The position numbers and the translations under genes are program-made. Below, piece after piece: positions 18,026 through 27,144 of a stretch of DNA of 64,000 bases. Below the pieces are notes generated by a model. The model saw only the letters and a program-made list of their open reading frames with translations. It had not been told where the DNA came from and did not search any database. The stretch is taken from NCBI RefSeq assembly GCF_008728835.1, contig NZ_CP042582.1:5377001-5441000 (forward strand), written 5' to 3'. Position 1 is the first letter of the stretch; every line of letters begins with the position of its first letter. The DNA is from Hypericibacter adhaerens. Lineage in GTDB: Bacteria > Pseudomonadota > Alphaproteobacteria > Dongiales > Dongiaceae.

Positions 18026-19303
18026 CTAGTCGCGCGTCAGGTAGTCGTAGGCGGAGAGCGTGTGGGTGCGGACGATATGAAGGAACTCCTCGATTGCCAC
18101 CCGCTCGTCGGTCTTGCCCATGGTCTTGGGCGAGGGCCCGTAGACATAGGCGGGCACGTCGCGATAACGCCAGAGACGAGTGTCCGTACCGCCGAGCCCG
18201 ACGATGGGCGCCGGCTCGAATCCCTTCATCGCCTTCACATTGCGCTGAATGATGGCGACCATCTCATGCTCGGGGTCGCACCAGTTGGAAGGGCTGTAAT
18301 TGAGCTCCTCCATCGTGACCTGCGGATAGCGTTCGAGGAGATGGCGGACCTTCTCGATCAGCCCATCCTTGCCGATGCCGACCGGCAGCCGAAAATCGGC
18401 CTCGAAGCGGCATTCGGCCGGAATCATGTTCACTTTGATGCCGCCCTGGATGACGCCGATATTGAGCGTGATCGAGCGCATCACCTCGGTGGCGCCCTCG
18501 CCCAGGGCGCGCTCGATGATGGCGGCCGAGCGATCCAGCACGCCGCCAACATTGCCCGGCGGCGGCACCTTGGTGCGGGCGAGCTGGTAGAGATCGCCGA
18601 TCAGCGCGGCTGCGATCTGGCTGGCGCTCTCGGTCAGATGCGGATAGCCGCCATGAGCACCCTTGGTGCGGACCGTGAAGGCGATCCAGAGCGGCCCCTT
18701 CTCGCCGAACCGAACGGTGAGCGGATCCGAGGGCTCGCCATTGAGGCAGCAATCGCCATGGGTCTCGGGATGATGCTCCAGCAGATAGCGAGCGCCCCAG
18801 GGCCCGAAGGTCTCCTCGTCGGAAACGACGGTGAGCGTCAGCCTGCCCTTGAGCCTCTCGCGCATCCGGCTGAGATAGGCATAGGTGAAGATCGAGGCGG
18901 TGGTGCCGCATTTCATGTCGGCGGCGCCCCGGCCCCAGACATGGCCCTCGGCGATATCGCCGCTCCAGGGCCCGTGGGTCCAATGCGCGGGATCGCCCGA
19001 GGGGAAGACATCGATATGGCCGTTGAGCACGAGATGCTTGCCGGCTTCCTTCCCCTCGAAGCTCGCAACCAGGTTGGGCATCTGCGGATGGGGCGAGATC
19101 ACCCGGTAGGGAAGCTTCTCCACATCGAGGAAGCCACGGACATGAGCGGCGGCCAGAAGCGTGTCGCCCGGCGGATTGGGGCTGGCCGCCTTCACGAAAT
19201 CACTGAGGAAACCCACCAGCCGGTCGCGGTCGCGCTCGATCCAGCCGAGCAGGGTCGCCTTGTCGGCCGCGCGGTCGCGCTCGGTGCTGCTGTCGGGGCT
19301 CAT
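18026..19303 (-). CDS. M20-family metallo-amidohydrolase (ArgE/DapE-like)
   Basis: A 425-residue cytoplasmic zinc hydrolase. Metal and catalytic motifs are LNGHIDVFPSG, WGRGAADMKCG, the Glu pair in SDEETFG and NGEPSDP. It removes acyl or carbamoyl groups from amino acids or small amides. ATG 19303 overlaps the deacetylase stop by four bases (ATGA), and with the HpaB-type gene these form one operon, so its substrate is probably an intermediate of that pathway rather than N-acetylornithine. A bona fide ArgE is encoded at 25877-27046. Confidence 0.86.
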   Translation of the reverse strand: MSPDSSTERDRAADKATLLGWIERDRDRLVGFLSDFVKAASPNPPGDTLLAAAHVRGFLDVEKLPYRVISPHPQMPNLVASFEGKEAGKHLVLNGHIDVFPSGDPAHWTHGPWSGDIAEGHVWGRGAADMKCGTTASIFTYAYLSRMRERLKGRLTLTVVSDEETFGPWGARYLLEHHPETHGDCCLNGEPSDPLTVRFGEKGPLWIAFTVRTKGAHGGYPHLTESASQIAAALIGDLYQLARTKVPPPGNVGGVLDRSAAIIERALGEGATEVMRSITLNIGVIQGGIKVNMIPAECRFEADFRLPVGIGKDGLIEKVRHLLERYPQVTMEELNYSPSNWCDPEHEMVAIIQRNVKAMKGFEPAPIVGLGGTDTRLWRYRDVPAYVYGPSPKTMGKTDERVAIEEFLHIVRTHTLSAYDYLTRD

Positions 19304-20205
19304 GTCGCCTTCCTCGGCAGTTCCGGGATCGGTCCCGGATAGTAGGGCAGCCGGTCGATCCGCGGTTTCCAGCTGCCGTCGGCCACCACCTTGCGCACAT
19401 GGGCCGCGATGTCCTCGAGCTTGGCGAACCAGACGCCGCCCTTGTCCTTCATATAGGCGATGAGGTCGGCCAGCGCCGCGGCGCGCGCGAGGCGGCCCAT
19501 CAGCATCGGGTGCCAGACCGAGATCCAGAGCCCGCCATAGCGCCAGGCGGCGTCGAACTCCTCGCGGAACACGTCCATGCCGTGGGAGGGCGCTTTGATC
19601 GGCATCATGTAGCCGAAGTCGCGCGCCACCATGAAATGCGCCCAATCGTCCATCGCGTAATGCGAGGGCAGCTCGACCACGCGGCCCTCGCCATTGTCGA
19701 GCAGATAGGGGATATCGTCGCCCATGAGCGAGGCGTCGTAGCTCAAGCCGCGCTCGACCAGGAAATCGAGGGTCTTGGCCGAGAACCGGTACGAGGGCGC
19801 ACGGAAGCCGCGGGGCGGCTGGCCGGTCGCCTTCCTGATCGCCTCGATGCTGCGATCGAACCAGTAGAGCTCCTCCTCGGGCTTGAGCTCGTTGGGATGC
19901 TCGTGGAGATAGCCATGATGGCCGATCTCGTGGCCGCCCTTCAGGATCAGCTCGACCGTCGCCGGATAGCGCTCGATGCACCAGGCGGGCAGGAAGAAGG
20001 TCTGCTTGATGCCGAACTCGGCGAAGAGATCGACCAGGCGCGGCACCGCGACCTCGGGGTCGTAGCGCAGCATCGACATGGTCATGACCTTGTTGTTGGC
20101 CTGCTCGTGATGTGCCAGATGCAGGATGCTGTCGGCATCCATGTCGAAGGTGATGGCGACGGCGCAGCGCGCGCCGTCGGGCCAGGGAATCGGATTGCGG
20201 ATCAT
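19300..20205 (-). CDS. PuuE/allantoinase-like polysaccharide-deacetylase-fold hydrolase
   Basis: A 301-residue NodB-fold hydrolase. The active-site Asp lies in AITFDMDAD and the metal-binding histidines in GHEIGHHGYLHEH (HxxxxH type), with the Arg motif FRAPSYRFS. There is no signal peptide, so it is cytoplasmic. Cytoplasmic members of this family (PuuE allantoinase, cyclic imide hydrolases) open cyclic amides rather than deacetylate polysaccharides. ATG 20205 is chosen because the longer frame overlaps the HpaB-type gene. It lies between a monooxygenase and an M20 amidohydrolase, a set suggestive of heterocycle breakdown. Confidence 0.84.
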   Translation of the reverse strand: MIRNPIPWPDGARCAVAITFDMDADSILHLAHHEQANNKVMTMSMLRYDPEVAVPRLVDLFAEFGIKQTFFLPAWCIERYPATVELILKGGHEIGHHGYLHEHPNELKPEEELYWFDRSIEAIRKATGQPPRGFRAPSYRFSAKTLDFLVERGLSYDASLMGDDIPYLLDNGEGRVVELPSHYAMDDWAHFMVARDFGYMMPIKAPSHGMDVFREEFDAAWRYGGLWISVWHPMLMGRLARAAALADLIAYMKDKGGVWFAKLEDIAAHVRKVVADGSWKPRIDRLPYYPGPIPELPRKAT

Positions 20206-20233
20206 GGCCGGCGGTTTCCTGTTCCTGTCTCTT

Positions 20234-21742
20234 TCAGCCGATGCCGGCCCGCGCGCGGATCGCGGCCATGGCCGGCCCCCGATCATAGACCCGGTAGAGC
20301 TCCTCGCGCAGCGCCGGCGCCGGGGTGGCGTTGATGTTCTCGAAAAGGGCGAGCCGCATCGCGCTCGGGCTGCAGGTCATGTCCCAGACCAGGTTGAAGA
20401 GCCGGTTCTTGTTGCGGCCATCGAGCTTGTGGCCCGGCAGATACGCGTCGAGCAGCGGCCCGAAATCGGGCCGGTCCCAGGTCGCCTGGGGGACGCGGCC
20501 GATCAGCCCCTGGCCCGAGAGCTCGCGCAGGATCTGCATGATGCGCGGATAGGCCTCGATGCTGTGCAGCCGCCCCGCCGTCACGAACACATGGTCGGGC
20601 AGCATCACCCCGCTCTCGGTCGGCTTCGCCTGCTCGATCGCGGCCGTCATCATGCCCCGGAGCGTCGCGGCATAATGGATGACCTCGGAGACGAGGGCAC
20701 GGACCGCGGGGATATGGTCGGTCCCGAGCGCGTCGACGATGAGCTGAGCGGCGCCCGCGAAAATCTCGGCGCGGTAGGACAAGCGGGTCGCGATCTTCCA
20801 GAAGGCGAACTGGCCGAGGATATTGTAGATCTCGGCCGTGGCCCTGTTCTTGTAGCTGAAGACATAGTCCCAGGGGATGAAGACGCGGTCGAAGATCAGG
20901 AGACCGTCAGCCTCCTCGCCATGCGCATCGATCGGATGGTCCTCGGCGGATTCCCGGCCGTTCGTCACGCCCTCGCGCAGCAGCAGCGTCATGCCGGGCG
21001 CATTGGCCGGCACCGCCGCCCAGATCATGCATTCCTCGGGCATGCCCGGTTGCGGCGGCGGCATCGAAATGGTGCCAATATTGCCCTGAGCCAGGACCGA
21101 ATTGCCGGCCTTGGCGCCGGAGACCAGGACGCCGTCTTTCCGTTCCTCGACGACCCGGAGCCTTGCCGCCCGCTGGGCCACGGGCTGTTTGCGGTCGGTC
21201 TGGACGTCGATGATGATGTCGGCGCTGGTGAGATTATTCCGCTGCCCGACGCGCAGGAAATGCAGGATCTTGTCCAGCGCCTCGGGCTCTTCCTTCCGCA
21301 CCAGATGGTTCCAGGCGACGAAGGAAATGGCCTTGACTGGGCCATAGTCCGGCGGCCGGCCGAACACGCCGAAGCTGAGGGCCGTGCTGCATTTGATCAT
21401 GGCGTCGTAGCGCCAGAGATCCTCGATCGAGCGCGGCACCAGCCAGGCCGTCGAGATCCGTTCGCCCGTCCCGGGCTCGATGGCGGTGAGAAGGTCCCGC
21501 GTCGCCGGATCGTGCTGGGCATCGAAATAGCGCGCGAGTTGGTCGATGCCGCGCGCGAGCGTCGGCTCCGCCGTCACGTCGGAAACGTCGCGGCCATCGA
21601 CGACGACATGGCGGCCGTCGCGCAGGCTCTCACGGAATTCCGGACCGGTGCGCAGGTTCGCATCGTTCGGGCGACGAGGCAGGCTCTTGCTCACGACATA
21701 GTCGCGGATCCCGGCCGGCATGGGTTCGGCAGCGTGGCGCAT
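20234..21742 (-). CDS. HpaB-family flavin-dependent aromatic/heterocycle monooxygenase
   Basis: About 502 residues of the 4-hydroxyphenylacetate 3-monooxygenase large-subunit family, which uses reduced FAD supplied by a separate reductase. The acyl-CoA-dehydrogenase-like fold is visible in AGNSVLAQGNIG, DHPIDAHGEEADG and FIPWDYVFSYKNR. ATG 21742 has an AGGAG at moderate distance; a TTG at 21769 is less likely. It heads a minus-strand operon with the deacetylase-fold and M20 hydrolases, divergent from a LysR gene. The substrate is unknown; no flavin reductase is next to it, although an unlinked one lies at 29186. Confidence 0.85.
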   Translation of the reverse strand: MRHAAEPMPAGIRDYVVSKSLPRRPNDANLRTGPEFRESLRDGRHVVVDGRDVSDVTAEPTLARGIDQLARYFDAQHDPATRDLLTAIEPGTGERISTAWLVPRSIEDLWRYDAMIKCSTALSFGVFGRPPDYGPVKAISFVAWNHLVRKEEPEALDKILHFLRVGQRNNLTSADIIIDVQTDRKQPVAQRAARLRVVEERKDGVLVSGAKAGNSVLAQGNIGTISMPPPQPGMPEECMIWAAVPANAPGMTLLLREGVTNGRESAEDHPIDAHGEEADGLLIFDRVFIPWDYVFSYKNRATAEIYNILGQFAFWKIATRLSYRAEIFAGAAQLIVDALGTDHIPAVRALVSEVIHYAATLRGMMTAAIEQAKPTESGVMLPDHVFVTAGRLHSIEAYPRIMQILRELSGQGLIGRVPQATWDRPDFGPLLDAYLPGHKLDGRNKNRLFNLVWDMTCSPSAMRLALFENINATPAPALREELYRVYDRGPAMAAIRARAGIG

Positions 21743-21795
21743 GATTTCGCGGACTCCTGGAACGGACAAGCCCCGAGGCTCGCAGGAAGCCGCTA

Positions 21796-21820
21796 GATAG
21801 GAAAATATAATTTATTTATC
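21796..21820. promoter_or_regulatory. Candidate LysR-type binding site in AT-rich divergent promoter
   Basis: An AT-rich stretch between the LysR gene and the HpaB operon carries the inverted repeat AAATA-TAATT-TATTT (21803-21817) inside GATAGG...TTTATC. Its place and AT content fit autoregulation plus operon control by the LysR protein. Confidence 0.5.
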
Positions 21821-21830
21821 ATCTGCATTT

Positions 21831-22769
21831 ATGAACTTGATCGATCTCCCCTTGCGGGTCCTGCGCTACTTCGTGGCGGTGGCCGATGCCGGCAACGTCA
21901 CCCTGGCGGCGCGCGGGCTCCATGTCTCGCAGCCCGCCGTCTCGCTCGCCATTCGCCAGCTCGAGACGGCGCTGGGGCTCGATCTCTTCGTCCGCCAGCA
22001 TGCGCGCGGCATGGCGCTCACGCCCGCCGGCACCGAGGTGCTGCGCGAGGTGCGCGAGCTTCTGGGCCATATCAACGACGTGTCGACCAAGCTCGCGGGC
22101 GTCGGCGGCGACTTGCGCGGCACGCTCTCGATCGGCTGCCTCGCCTATATCCTGGCGCGCTACTTGCCCGCCATCATCAGCGGCTTCACCGCCAGGTTCC
22201 CCGCGATCGAGGTCGCGTTCCACGAAGGCGACCAGAGCCTGCTCCAGCGCGGGATGATGGAGGGCTGGATCGAGCTCGCCCTCACCTACGACCTGCAACT
22301 GCCCCGCCGCTTCGCGATCGAACGCATGCTGGAGCTGCCGGCCTATGTGCTGCTGCCGGCGGATCACCGGCTGGCGAGGCGGCGCGCGATCTCGCTGAAG
22401 GCGCTGGCGGAAGAGCCTTGCGTGCTGCTCGACATGCCGATCAGTCGCGACTATTTCGCCTCGGTCTTCGGCGCGCTGGGACTGACGCCGCAGGTGCGCT
22501 ACCGCACCCAGTCCGTCGAGGCGGTCCGCAGCCTGGTCGCCAACGGGCTGGGCTATACGGTGCTCAACCATCCCTCGCGCACCTTGACCACCTATGATGG
22601 CAAGGAGACGCGCGCGGTGCGGTTGACCGATCCGCTGCCGGTCGCGCCCATCGCCGCGGTCTATCTCTCGGATCACAAGCTGAGGCCGGTGGCGCAAGCT
22701 TTCCTGGATTTCATGCGCGGATTCTTCCGGCGCGAGCAACGCAGGCGCGCGGCCGAGCCGGCCGCGTGA
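21831..22769 (+). CDS. LysR-family transcriptional regulator
   Basis: A 312-residue regulator. The N-terminal winged helix has the standard pattern (LRYFVAVADAGNVTLAARGLHVSQPAVSLAIRQLE in residues 10-44), followed by a periplasmic-binding-fold effector domain. It is transcribed away from the HpaB / deacetylase / M20 operon with only 88 bases between starts, the usual geometry for a LysR activator of an adjacent catabolic operon whose inducer is a pathway compound. Confidence 0.9.
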   Translation: MNLIDLPLRVLRYFVAVADAGNVTLAARGLHVSQPAVSLAIRQLETALGLDLFVRQHARGMALTPAGTEVLREVRELLGHINDVSTKLAGVGGDLRGTLSIGCLAYILARYLPAIISGFTARFPAIEVAFHEGDQSLLQRGMMEGWIELALTYDLQLPRRFAIERMLELPAYVLLPADHRLARRRAISLKALAEEPCVLLDMPISRDYFASVFGALGLTPQVRYRTQSVEAVRSLVANGLGYTVLNHPSRTLTTYDGKETRAVRLTDPLPVAPIAAVYLSDHKLRPVAQAFLDFMRGFFRREQRRRAAEPAA

Positions 22770-22873
22770 CAAAGCTTTCATTGGCGCCGTCCGCCAACAT
22801 CTCGCCATCTTCTGCCGTTATCGGTTTTCGCGCCGGCATGGATTCGCCGGCACTGGAAGGGCATGTGATCGCC

Positions 22874-23053
22874 ATGAGAGCAGCGAAGCGGGACAAGACG
22901 GCCCATAGCGACAGCGAGGCCATGCGGCTGCTGCGGGCCATCGTGCTGGAGCTCGATTTCGACCAGGTCGAAGGCCATGCGCCGGGCGACGCGCTGGCCG
23001 AGCTGCGCGACCAGGCGCGCCGCCTGATCGAGGCGGACAAGCGCCACTCCTGA
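22874..23053 (+). CDS. Small hypothetical protein
   Basis: A possible 59-residue protein of mixed charge with a helical pattern (SEAMRLLRAIVLELDF, then ALAELRDQARRLIEA). The frame is open back to 22766, so the start is unsure. No family is recognised. It may be a real small protein between the LysR and NadR-like genes or a chance frame in GC-rich DNA. Confidence 0.35.
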   Translation: MRAAKRDKTAHSDSEAMRLLRAIVLELDFDQVEGHAPGDALAELRDQARRLIEADKRHS

Positions 23054-23214
23054 CGATCGCACCCACCGCGGCCGACGCGGCCCGGCGGCAAGACGTCGCC
23101 GAACGGATCCCTCGCGCCGGCAGCGAGGCCGGCGGCCGGCCCGCAAGCTGGCGCACCGCCCGGGGCCGAGGCTAGAGTGGCCCTGCTCTCGTTCTCGCCG
23201 ACATCGGAACGCGC

Positions 23215-24201
23215 ATGGCCCGTGGATTCCTGCTGGGCAAGTTTCTGCCGCCGCATCAAGGTCACGTGCTGCTCTGCGATTTCGCCCGCAGCTATGCCGA
23301 TGCGCTGACGATCCTGGTCTGCAGCCTGCCGCGCGATCCCATTCCCGGCGCGCTCCGCTTCGCCTGGATGACGGAGCTCTTTCCCGATGCGCGCGTCGTC
23401 CATCTGACCGACGAGGTGCCGCAGGAGCCGGCCGAGCATCCGGATTTCTGGCCCATCTGGCGCGCCATCGTGAAACGCGCGCATCCGGAGCCGATCGACT
23501 ATGTCTTCGCCTCGGAAAGTTACGGGCATCGCCTCGCTTCCGAGGTCGGCGGCCGTTTCGTGCCGGTGGATCCGCCGCGCTTCGCGGTGCCGGCGGCCGG
23601 CCGCGACGTGCTGAAGGATCCCTTCGCCCACTGGGAACGGATTCCCGCCCCCGTGCGCCCCTATTTCGTCAAGCAGGTCTGCCTGTTCGGGCCGGAAAGT
23701 ACGGGCAAATCGACCCTCGCCCACCGGCTCGCCCATCATTTCGATACGCTTCATGTGCCGGAATATGGCCGCACCCATACCGATCATTTCGGCACCCGCT
23801 GCGCGTCGGAGGATCTGGTCCTGATCGCGCGCGGCCATGTCGCGCTCACCGCCGCCGCGGCGCGCCAGGCCAACCGGTTGCTGCTGCTCGACACCGACCC
23901 GGTCCTGACCGCGGTCTGGTCGGACATGCTGCTGGGCGGACGCGATCCGCGCCTCAACGAGATTGCGCGGCCGGCCGATCTCTATCTCCATTGCGATGTC
24001 GATGTGCCCTGGATCGATGACGGCACGCGCTATTTTCCCGATCCGGAGACCCGCGCGCTCTTCGCCGCCCGCTGCCGGGCCGAGCTGACGGGCCGCAACC
24101 TGCCGCATGTCGCGCTGACGGGCGATTGGGAAGCGCGCTTCCGCCAGGCGGTGGCCGCGATCCGCCAGCATTTTCCGTGGCTTGGGACGCCAGCCGGATA
24201 G
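23215..24201 (+). CDS. nadR: NadR-like bifunctional NMN adenylyltransferase / ribosylnicotinamide kinase
   Basis: A 328-residue cytoplasmic enzyme of NAD salvage. The N-terminal nucleotidyltransferase domain shows GKFLPPHQGH (HxGH at residues 14-17). The C-terminal kinase domain starts with a P-loop GPESTGKST (about 158-166) and contains VPEYGRTH. Together they phosphorylate nicotinamide riboside and adenylate NMN. The DNA-binding N-terminus of enterobacterial NadR is absent, so this form is enzymatic only. It stands alone on the plus strand with a 160-base gap before it. Confidence 0.88.
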   Translation: MARGFLLGKFLPPHQGHVLLCDFARSYADALTILVCSLPRDPIPGALRFAWMTELFPDARVVHLTDEVPQEPAEHPDFWPIWRAIVKRAHPEPIDYVFASESYGHRLASEVGGRFVPVDPPRFAVPAAGRDVLKDPFAHWERIPAPVRPYFVKQVCLFGPESTGKSTLAHRLAHHFDTLHVPEYGRTHTDHFGTRCASEDLVLIARGHVALTAAAARQANRLLLLDTDPVLTAVWSDMLLGGRDPRLNEIARPADLYLHCDVDVPWIDDGTRYFPDPETRALFAARCRAELTGRNLPHVALTGDWEARFRQAVAAIRQHFPWLGTPAG

Positions 24202-24351
24202 CATCCGGCGCCGGCGGCTTCTCGCTTGCCACAAGCCCGCCTTGTTTGGATCGGTAGAGTGGGGGATCGTGAGCCTTGGCGCCGCCTCGGGCGCCGGATC
24301 ACAGGAATGCGGGAGGATTGAACCGGATCATCTGAAGCCAGAGGAGGCGTC

Positions 24352-25872
24352 ATGCGCGTGCTTTTCGTCCATCCCGGCCCCCTGATGTATAGCGAGGTCT
24401 ATCTGCGCCTGGAGCCGCTCGGCATGGAGCGGGTCGCCCAGGCGGTGCGCGCCGCGGGCCACGAGGTCCGCCTGCTCGACCTGCAGACCTTCGGCCTCGC
24501 GGACTTCGCGCGCGAGCTCAAGGAATTCCAGCCGCGCGCCATCGGCTTCTCGCTGAATTATCTGGCGAACGTGCCCGAGGTGATCGATCTCGCCAAGAGC
24601 GTCAAGCAGCAGTGCCGGGACAGCTTCGTCTTCGTCGGCGGGCACAGCGCCTCCTTCATCGCCGACGAGCTCCTCGAGCATGGGGCCGGCGCCATCGACG
24701 CCGTGCTGCGCGGCGAAGGCGAGATCGCGACGCCGCTCCTCGTCAGCGCGATCGAAGATGGCGGCCTCGACAAGGTGCCGGGCGCCGTCACCGCGAAAGG
24801 CCGCGGACCGGCGCCCGTGCTGCTGGAGAGCCTCGACAAGTTTCCGCCCGCCCGCGACCTGCTGGCCCGCCGCCGCCGCTACTTCATCGGCGTGCTCGAT
24901 CCTTGCGCCTCGATCGAGTTCACGCGCGGCTGCCCCTGGGACTGCTCGTTCTGTAGCGCCTGGACCTTCTATGGCCGCAGCTACCGCATGGCGAGCGCCG
25001 AAGCCGCCGCCGAGGAGCTGGCCGCGGTCGCCGAGCCCAATGTCTTCATCGTCGACGACGTCGCCTTCATCCATCCCGAGCATGGCTATGCCATCGGCCG
25101 CGAGATCGAGCGCCGCAACATCCGCAAGCAGTATTATCTCGAGACCCGGGCCGACGTGCTGATCCGCAACCAGGAGGTCTTCGCCTATTGGAAGAAGCTG
25201 GGCCTGCGCTATCTGTTCCTGGGGCTCGAGGCGATCGACGAGGAGGGCCTCAAGGCCCATCGCAAGCGCTCCTCGACCGGCGTCAATTTCGAGGCGCTCG
25301 AGATCGCGCGCAAGCTGGGCATCCATGTCGCCGTCAACCTGATCGCCGATCCCGGCTGGGACGCGGCGCGCTTCGCCGTGGTGCGCGAATGGGCGCTCGC
25401 CATTCCCGAGATCGTGCATTTCACCGTGGCCACGCCCTATCCCGGCACCGAGCTGTGGCTCACCGAATCGCGCAAGCTGACGACGCTGGATTACCGCCTG
25501 TTCGACATCCAGCATGCGGTCCTGCCGACGCAGCTGCCGCTCTTCGAGTTCTACGAGCGGCTGGTCGAGACCCAGCGCGTCATCGCCCGCAAGCATATGG
25601 GCGCCCAGGCGATGCGCGACGCGGCCGGCCTGATCCTGCGGCTCGCGCTCAAGGGCCAGACCAACTTCGCGCGCTCGATCTGGAAATTCGACCGGGTCTA
25701 CAACCCTCAGCGCCAGTTCGCCGACCACCAGCGCCCCGTCGCCTACACGATCCGCCCACCCCGCCCGCCGGGAGCCGCGCCGCGCGATCCGGCGCAGCTT
25801 TATGTCCATCCGCGCCGCGAAGGGGCCAAGCGCCAGGCGCCGATCGCCGATCTGGGGCAGGCGCCGGTCTAG
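24352..25872 (+). CDS. hpnR: B12-binding radical SAM enzyme, likely hopanoid C-3 methylase
   Basis: A 506-residue protein with an N-terminal cobalamin-binding domain (residues 1 to about 150; MRVLFVHPG start, FVGGHSASF) and a radical SAM core whose 4Fe-4S cysteines are Cys194, Cys198 and Cys201 in CPWDCSFC, followed by SAWTFYGRSYR. The opening VHPGPLMYSEVYLRLEPLG and overall length resemble HpnR, which methylates hopanoids at C-3. No other hopanoid gene is nearby, so the assignment rests on protein resemblance. A good ribosome-binding site (AGAGGAGG) precedes ATG 24352. Alternatives are other class B radical SAM methylases. Confidence 0.68.
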   Translation: MRVLFVHPGPLMYSEVYLRLEPLGMERVAQAVRAAGHEVRLLDLQTFGLADFARELKEFQPRAIGFSLNYLANVPEVIDLAKSVKQQCRDSFVFVGGHSASFIADELLEHGAGAIDAVLRGEGEIATPLLVSAIEDGGLDKVPGAVTAKGRGPAPVLLESLDKFPPARDLLARRRRYFIGVLDPCASIEFTRGCPWDCSFCSAWTFYGRSYRMASAEAAAEELAAVAEPNVFIVDDVAFIHPEHGYAIGREIERRNIRKQYYLETRADVLIRNQEVFAYWKKLGLRYLFLGLEAIDEEGLKAHRKRSSTGVNFEALEIARKLGIHVAVNLIADPGWDAARFAVVREWALAIPEIVHFTVATPYPGTELWLTESRKLTTLDYRLFDIQHAVLPTQLPLFEFYERLVETQRVIARKHMGAQAMRDAAGLILRLALKGQTNFARSIWKFDRVYNPQRQFADHQRPVAYTIRPPRPPGAAPRDPAQLYVHPRREGAKRQAPIADLGQAPV

Positions 25873-25876
25873 CCGG

Positions 25877-27046
25877 TCAGGCGGGGCGGGAGATCCAGCC
25901 GGCCAGCTTCTGCATGAAGTCGACGCAGGCTTCGACCTGGGCGATCTCGATGAACTCGTTGGGCTGGTGGGCCTGCTCGATGCTGCCGGGGCCGAACACC
26001 ACCGCGGGAATGCCGGTCTGCTGGAAATGGCCGGCCTCGGTGCCGAAGGCGACGCCGATCGCCTCGTTGGCACCGGTGAGCGCGCGGATGAGCGCCTCGG
26101 CCGGCGACTCCGCCTGCGGCATCAGGGGCGGCAGGTTGCAGAGCACGGTGGTCTCGATCGAGGCCTCGGGCGCCGTCGCCCGCATCGCCGGCAGGAGCTC
26201 GCCCTCGACGAAAGCCTGCACCCGCGCGGTCACGGTCTCGGGCGCCACGGAAGGCACCGGCCGGAACTCCCAGATGAGGGCACAGTGGCGGGCGATGATG
26301 TTGAAGGCGGTGCCGCCGTCGATCTGCCCGGCATTCACGGTCGTATAGGGCGGATCGAAGCTGTCGTCGAAGGGACCGGCCTCGCGGAACTCGTCGGCCA
26401 GGTCCGACAGATGGCCGAGGAACCGCGCCGCCGCGAAGATCGCGTTCACGCCGCGATGGGTGGCGCTGGAATGGCCGTCGCGGCCGGTGAAGACGGTGCG
26501 GAAGACCTGGTCGCCCTTGTGCCGGTTGGCGAGCCGCATCGAGGTGGGCTCGCCGATGATGGCCATCGCGGGCAGGGGCAGGTTGGCCGCGATGTCGCGG
26601 AGCAGGGAGGGCACGCCGAAGCAGCCCACCTCCTCGTCATAGGAGAGCGCCAGATGGATCGGCCGCTTGAGCCCGGCCGCCTGGAACTCCGGCACGAGGG
26701 CGAGGGCCACGGCGAGGAAGCTCTTCATGTCGCTGGTGCCGCGGCCATAGAGCCGGCTGCCGCGCCGGACCAGGGTGAAGGGATCGCTCTCCCAGGGCTG
26801 GCCCGCCACCGGCACCACGTCGGTATGGCCCGACAGCACCACGCCGCCCGCAAGATCGGGGCCGATGGTCGCGAACAGGTTCGCCTTGCGCTTCTCCGCG
26901 TCGTAGGTGAGGCGGCTCCCGATGCCGTGCCCCGCGAGATAGCCGCGCACGAACTCGATCAGGTCGAGATTGGAGTCCGAGGAGACGGTCGGGAATCCGA
27001 CCAGCGTCTCGATCATCTCCATCGGGGCATAGCGGCGTGCGGTCAT
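25877..27046 (-). CDS. argE: Acetylornithine deacetylase
   Basis: A 389-residue M20 zinc amidohydrolase of arginine synthesis that releases acetate from N-acetylornithine. Motifs are LSGHTDVVPVAGQPW, YGRGTSDMKSF, SYDEEVGC and IIGEPTSM, with a C-terminal FGTEAGHFQ and His in EQAHQPNEF, as in alphaproteobacterial ArgE. ATG 27046 fits the family; an internal Met at residue 9 is possible. It converges with the radical SAM gene only four bases away. Confidence 0.87.
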   Translation of the reverse strand: MTARRYAPMEMIETLVGFPTVSSDSNLDLIEFVRGYLAGHGIGSRLTYDAEKRKANLFATIGPDLAGGVVLSGHTDVVPVAGQPWESDPFTLVRRGSRLYGRGTSDMKSFLAVALALVPEFQAAGLKRPIHLALSYDEEVGCFGVPSLLRDIAANLPLPAMAIIGEPTSMRLANRHKGDQVFRTVFTGRDGHSSATHRGVNAIFAAARFLGHLSDLADEFREAGPFDDSFDPPYTTVNAGQIDGGTAFNIIARHCALIWEFRPVPSVAPETVTARVQAFVEGELLPAMRATAPEASIETTVLCNLPPLMPQAESPAEALIRALTGANEAIGVAFGTEAGHFQQTGIPAVVFGPGSIEQAHQPNEFIEIAQVEACVDFMQKLAGWISRPA

Positions 27047-27144
27047 GGCACCTCGGCGTTGAACCCTCGGCGCGAAGGCGACATGGGCTTCCTTCCGCCA
27101 GGGGCGGTCCCTATTCTGTCACGCCGGTCCGAACAGAGGGAATC

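Noticed and set aside
17147-19342. 731-codon plus-strand frame over dmeF and the M20 gene
   Set aside because: It spans several minus-strand genes with strong motifs and is a shadow.
22778-23156. Minus-strand frames opposite the small hypothetical ORF
   Set aside because: Two minus frames overlap each other and are Arg-rich without a start signal; neither is supported.
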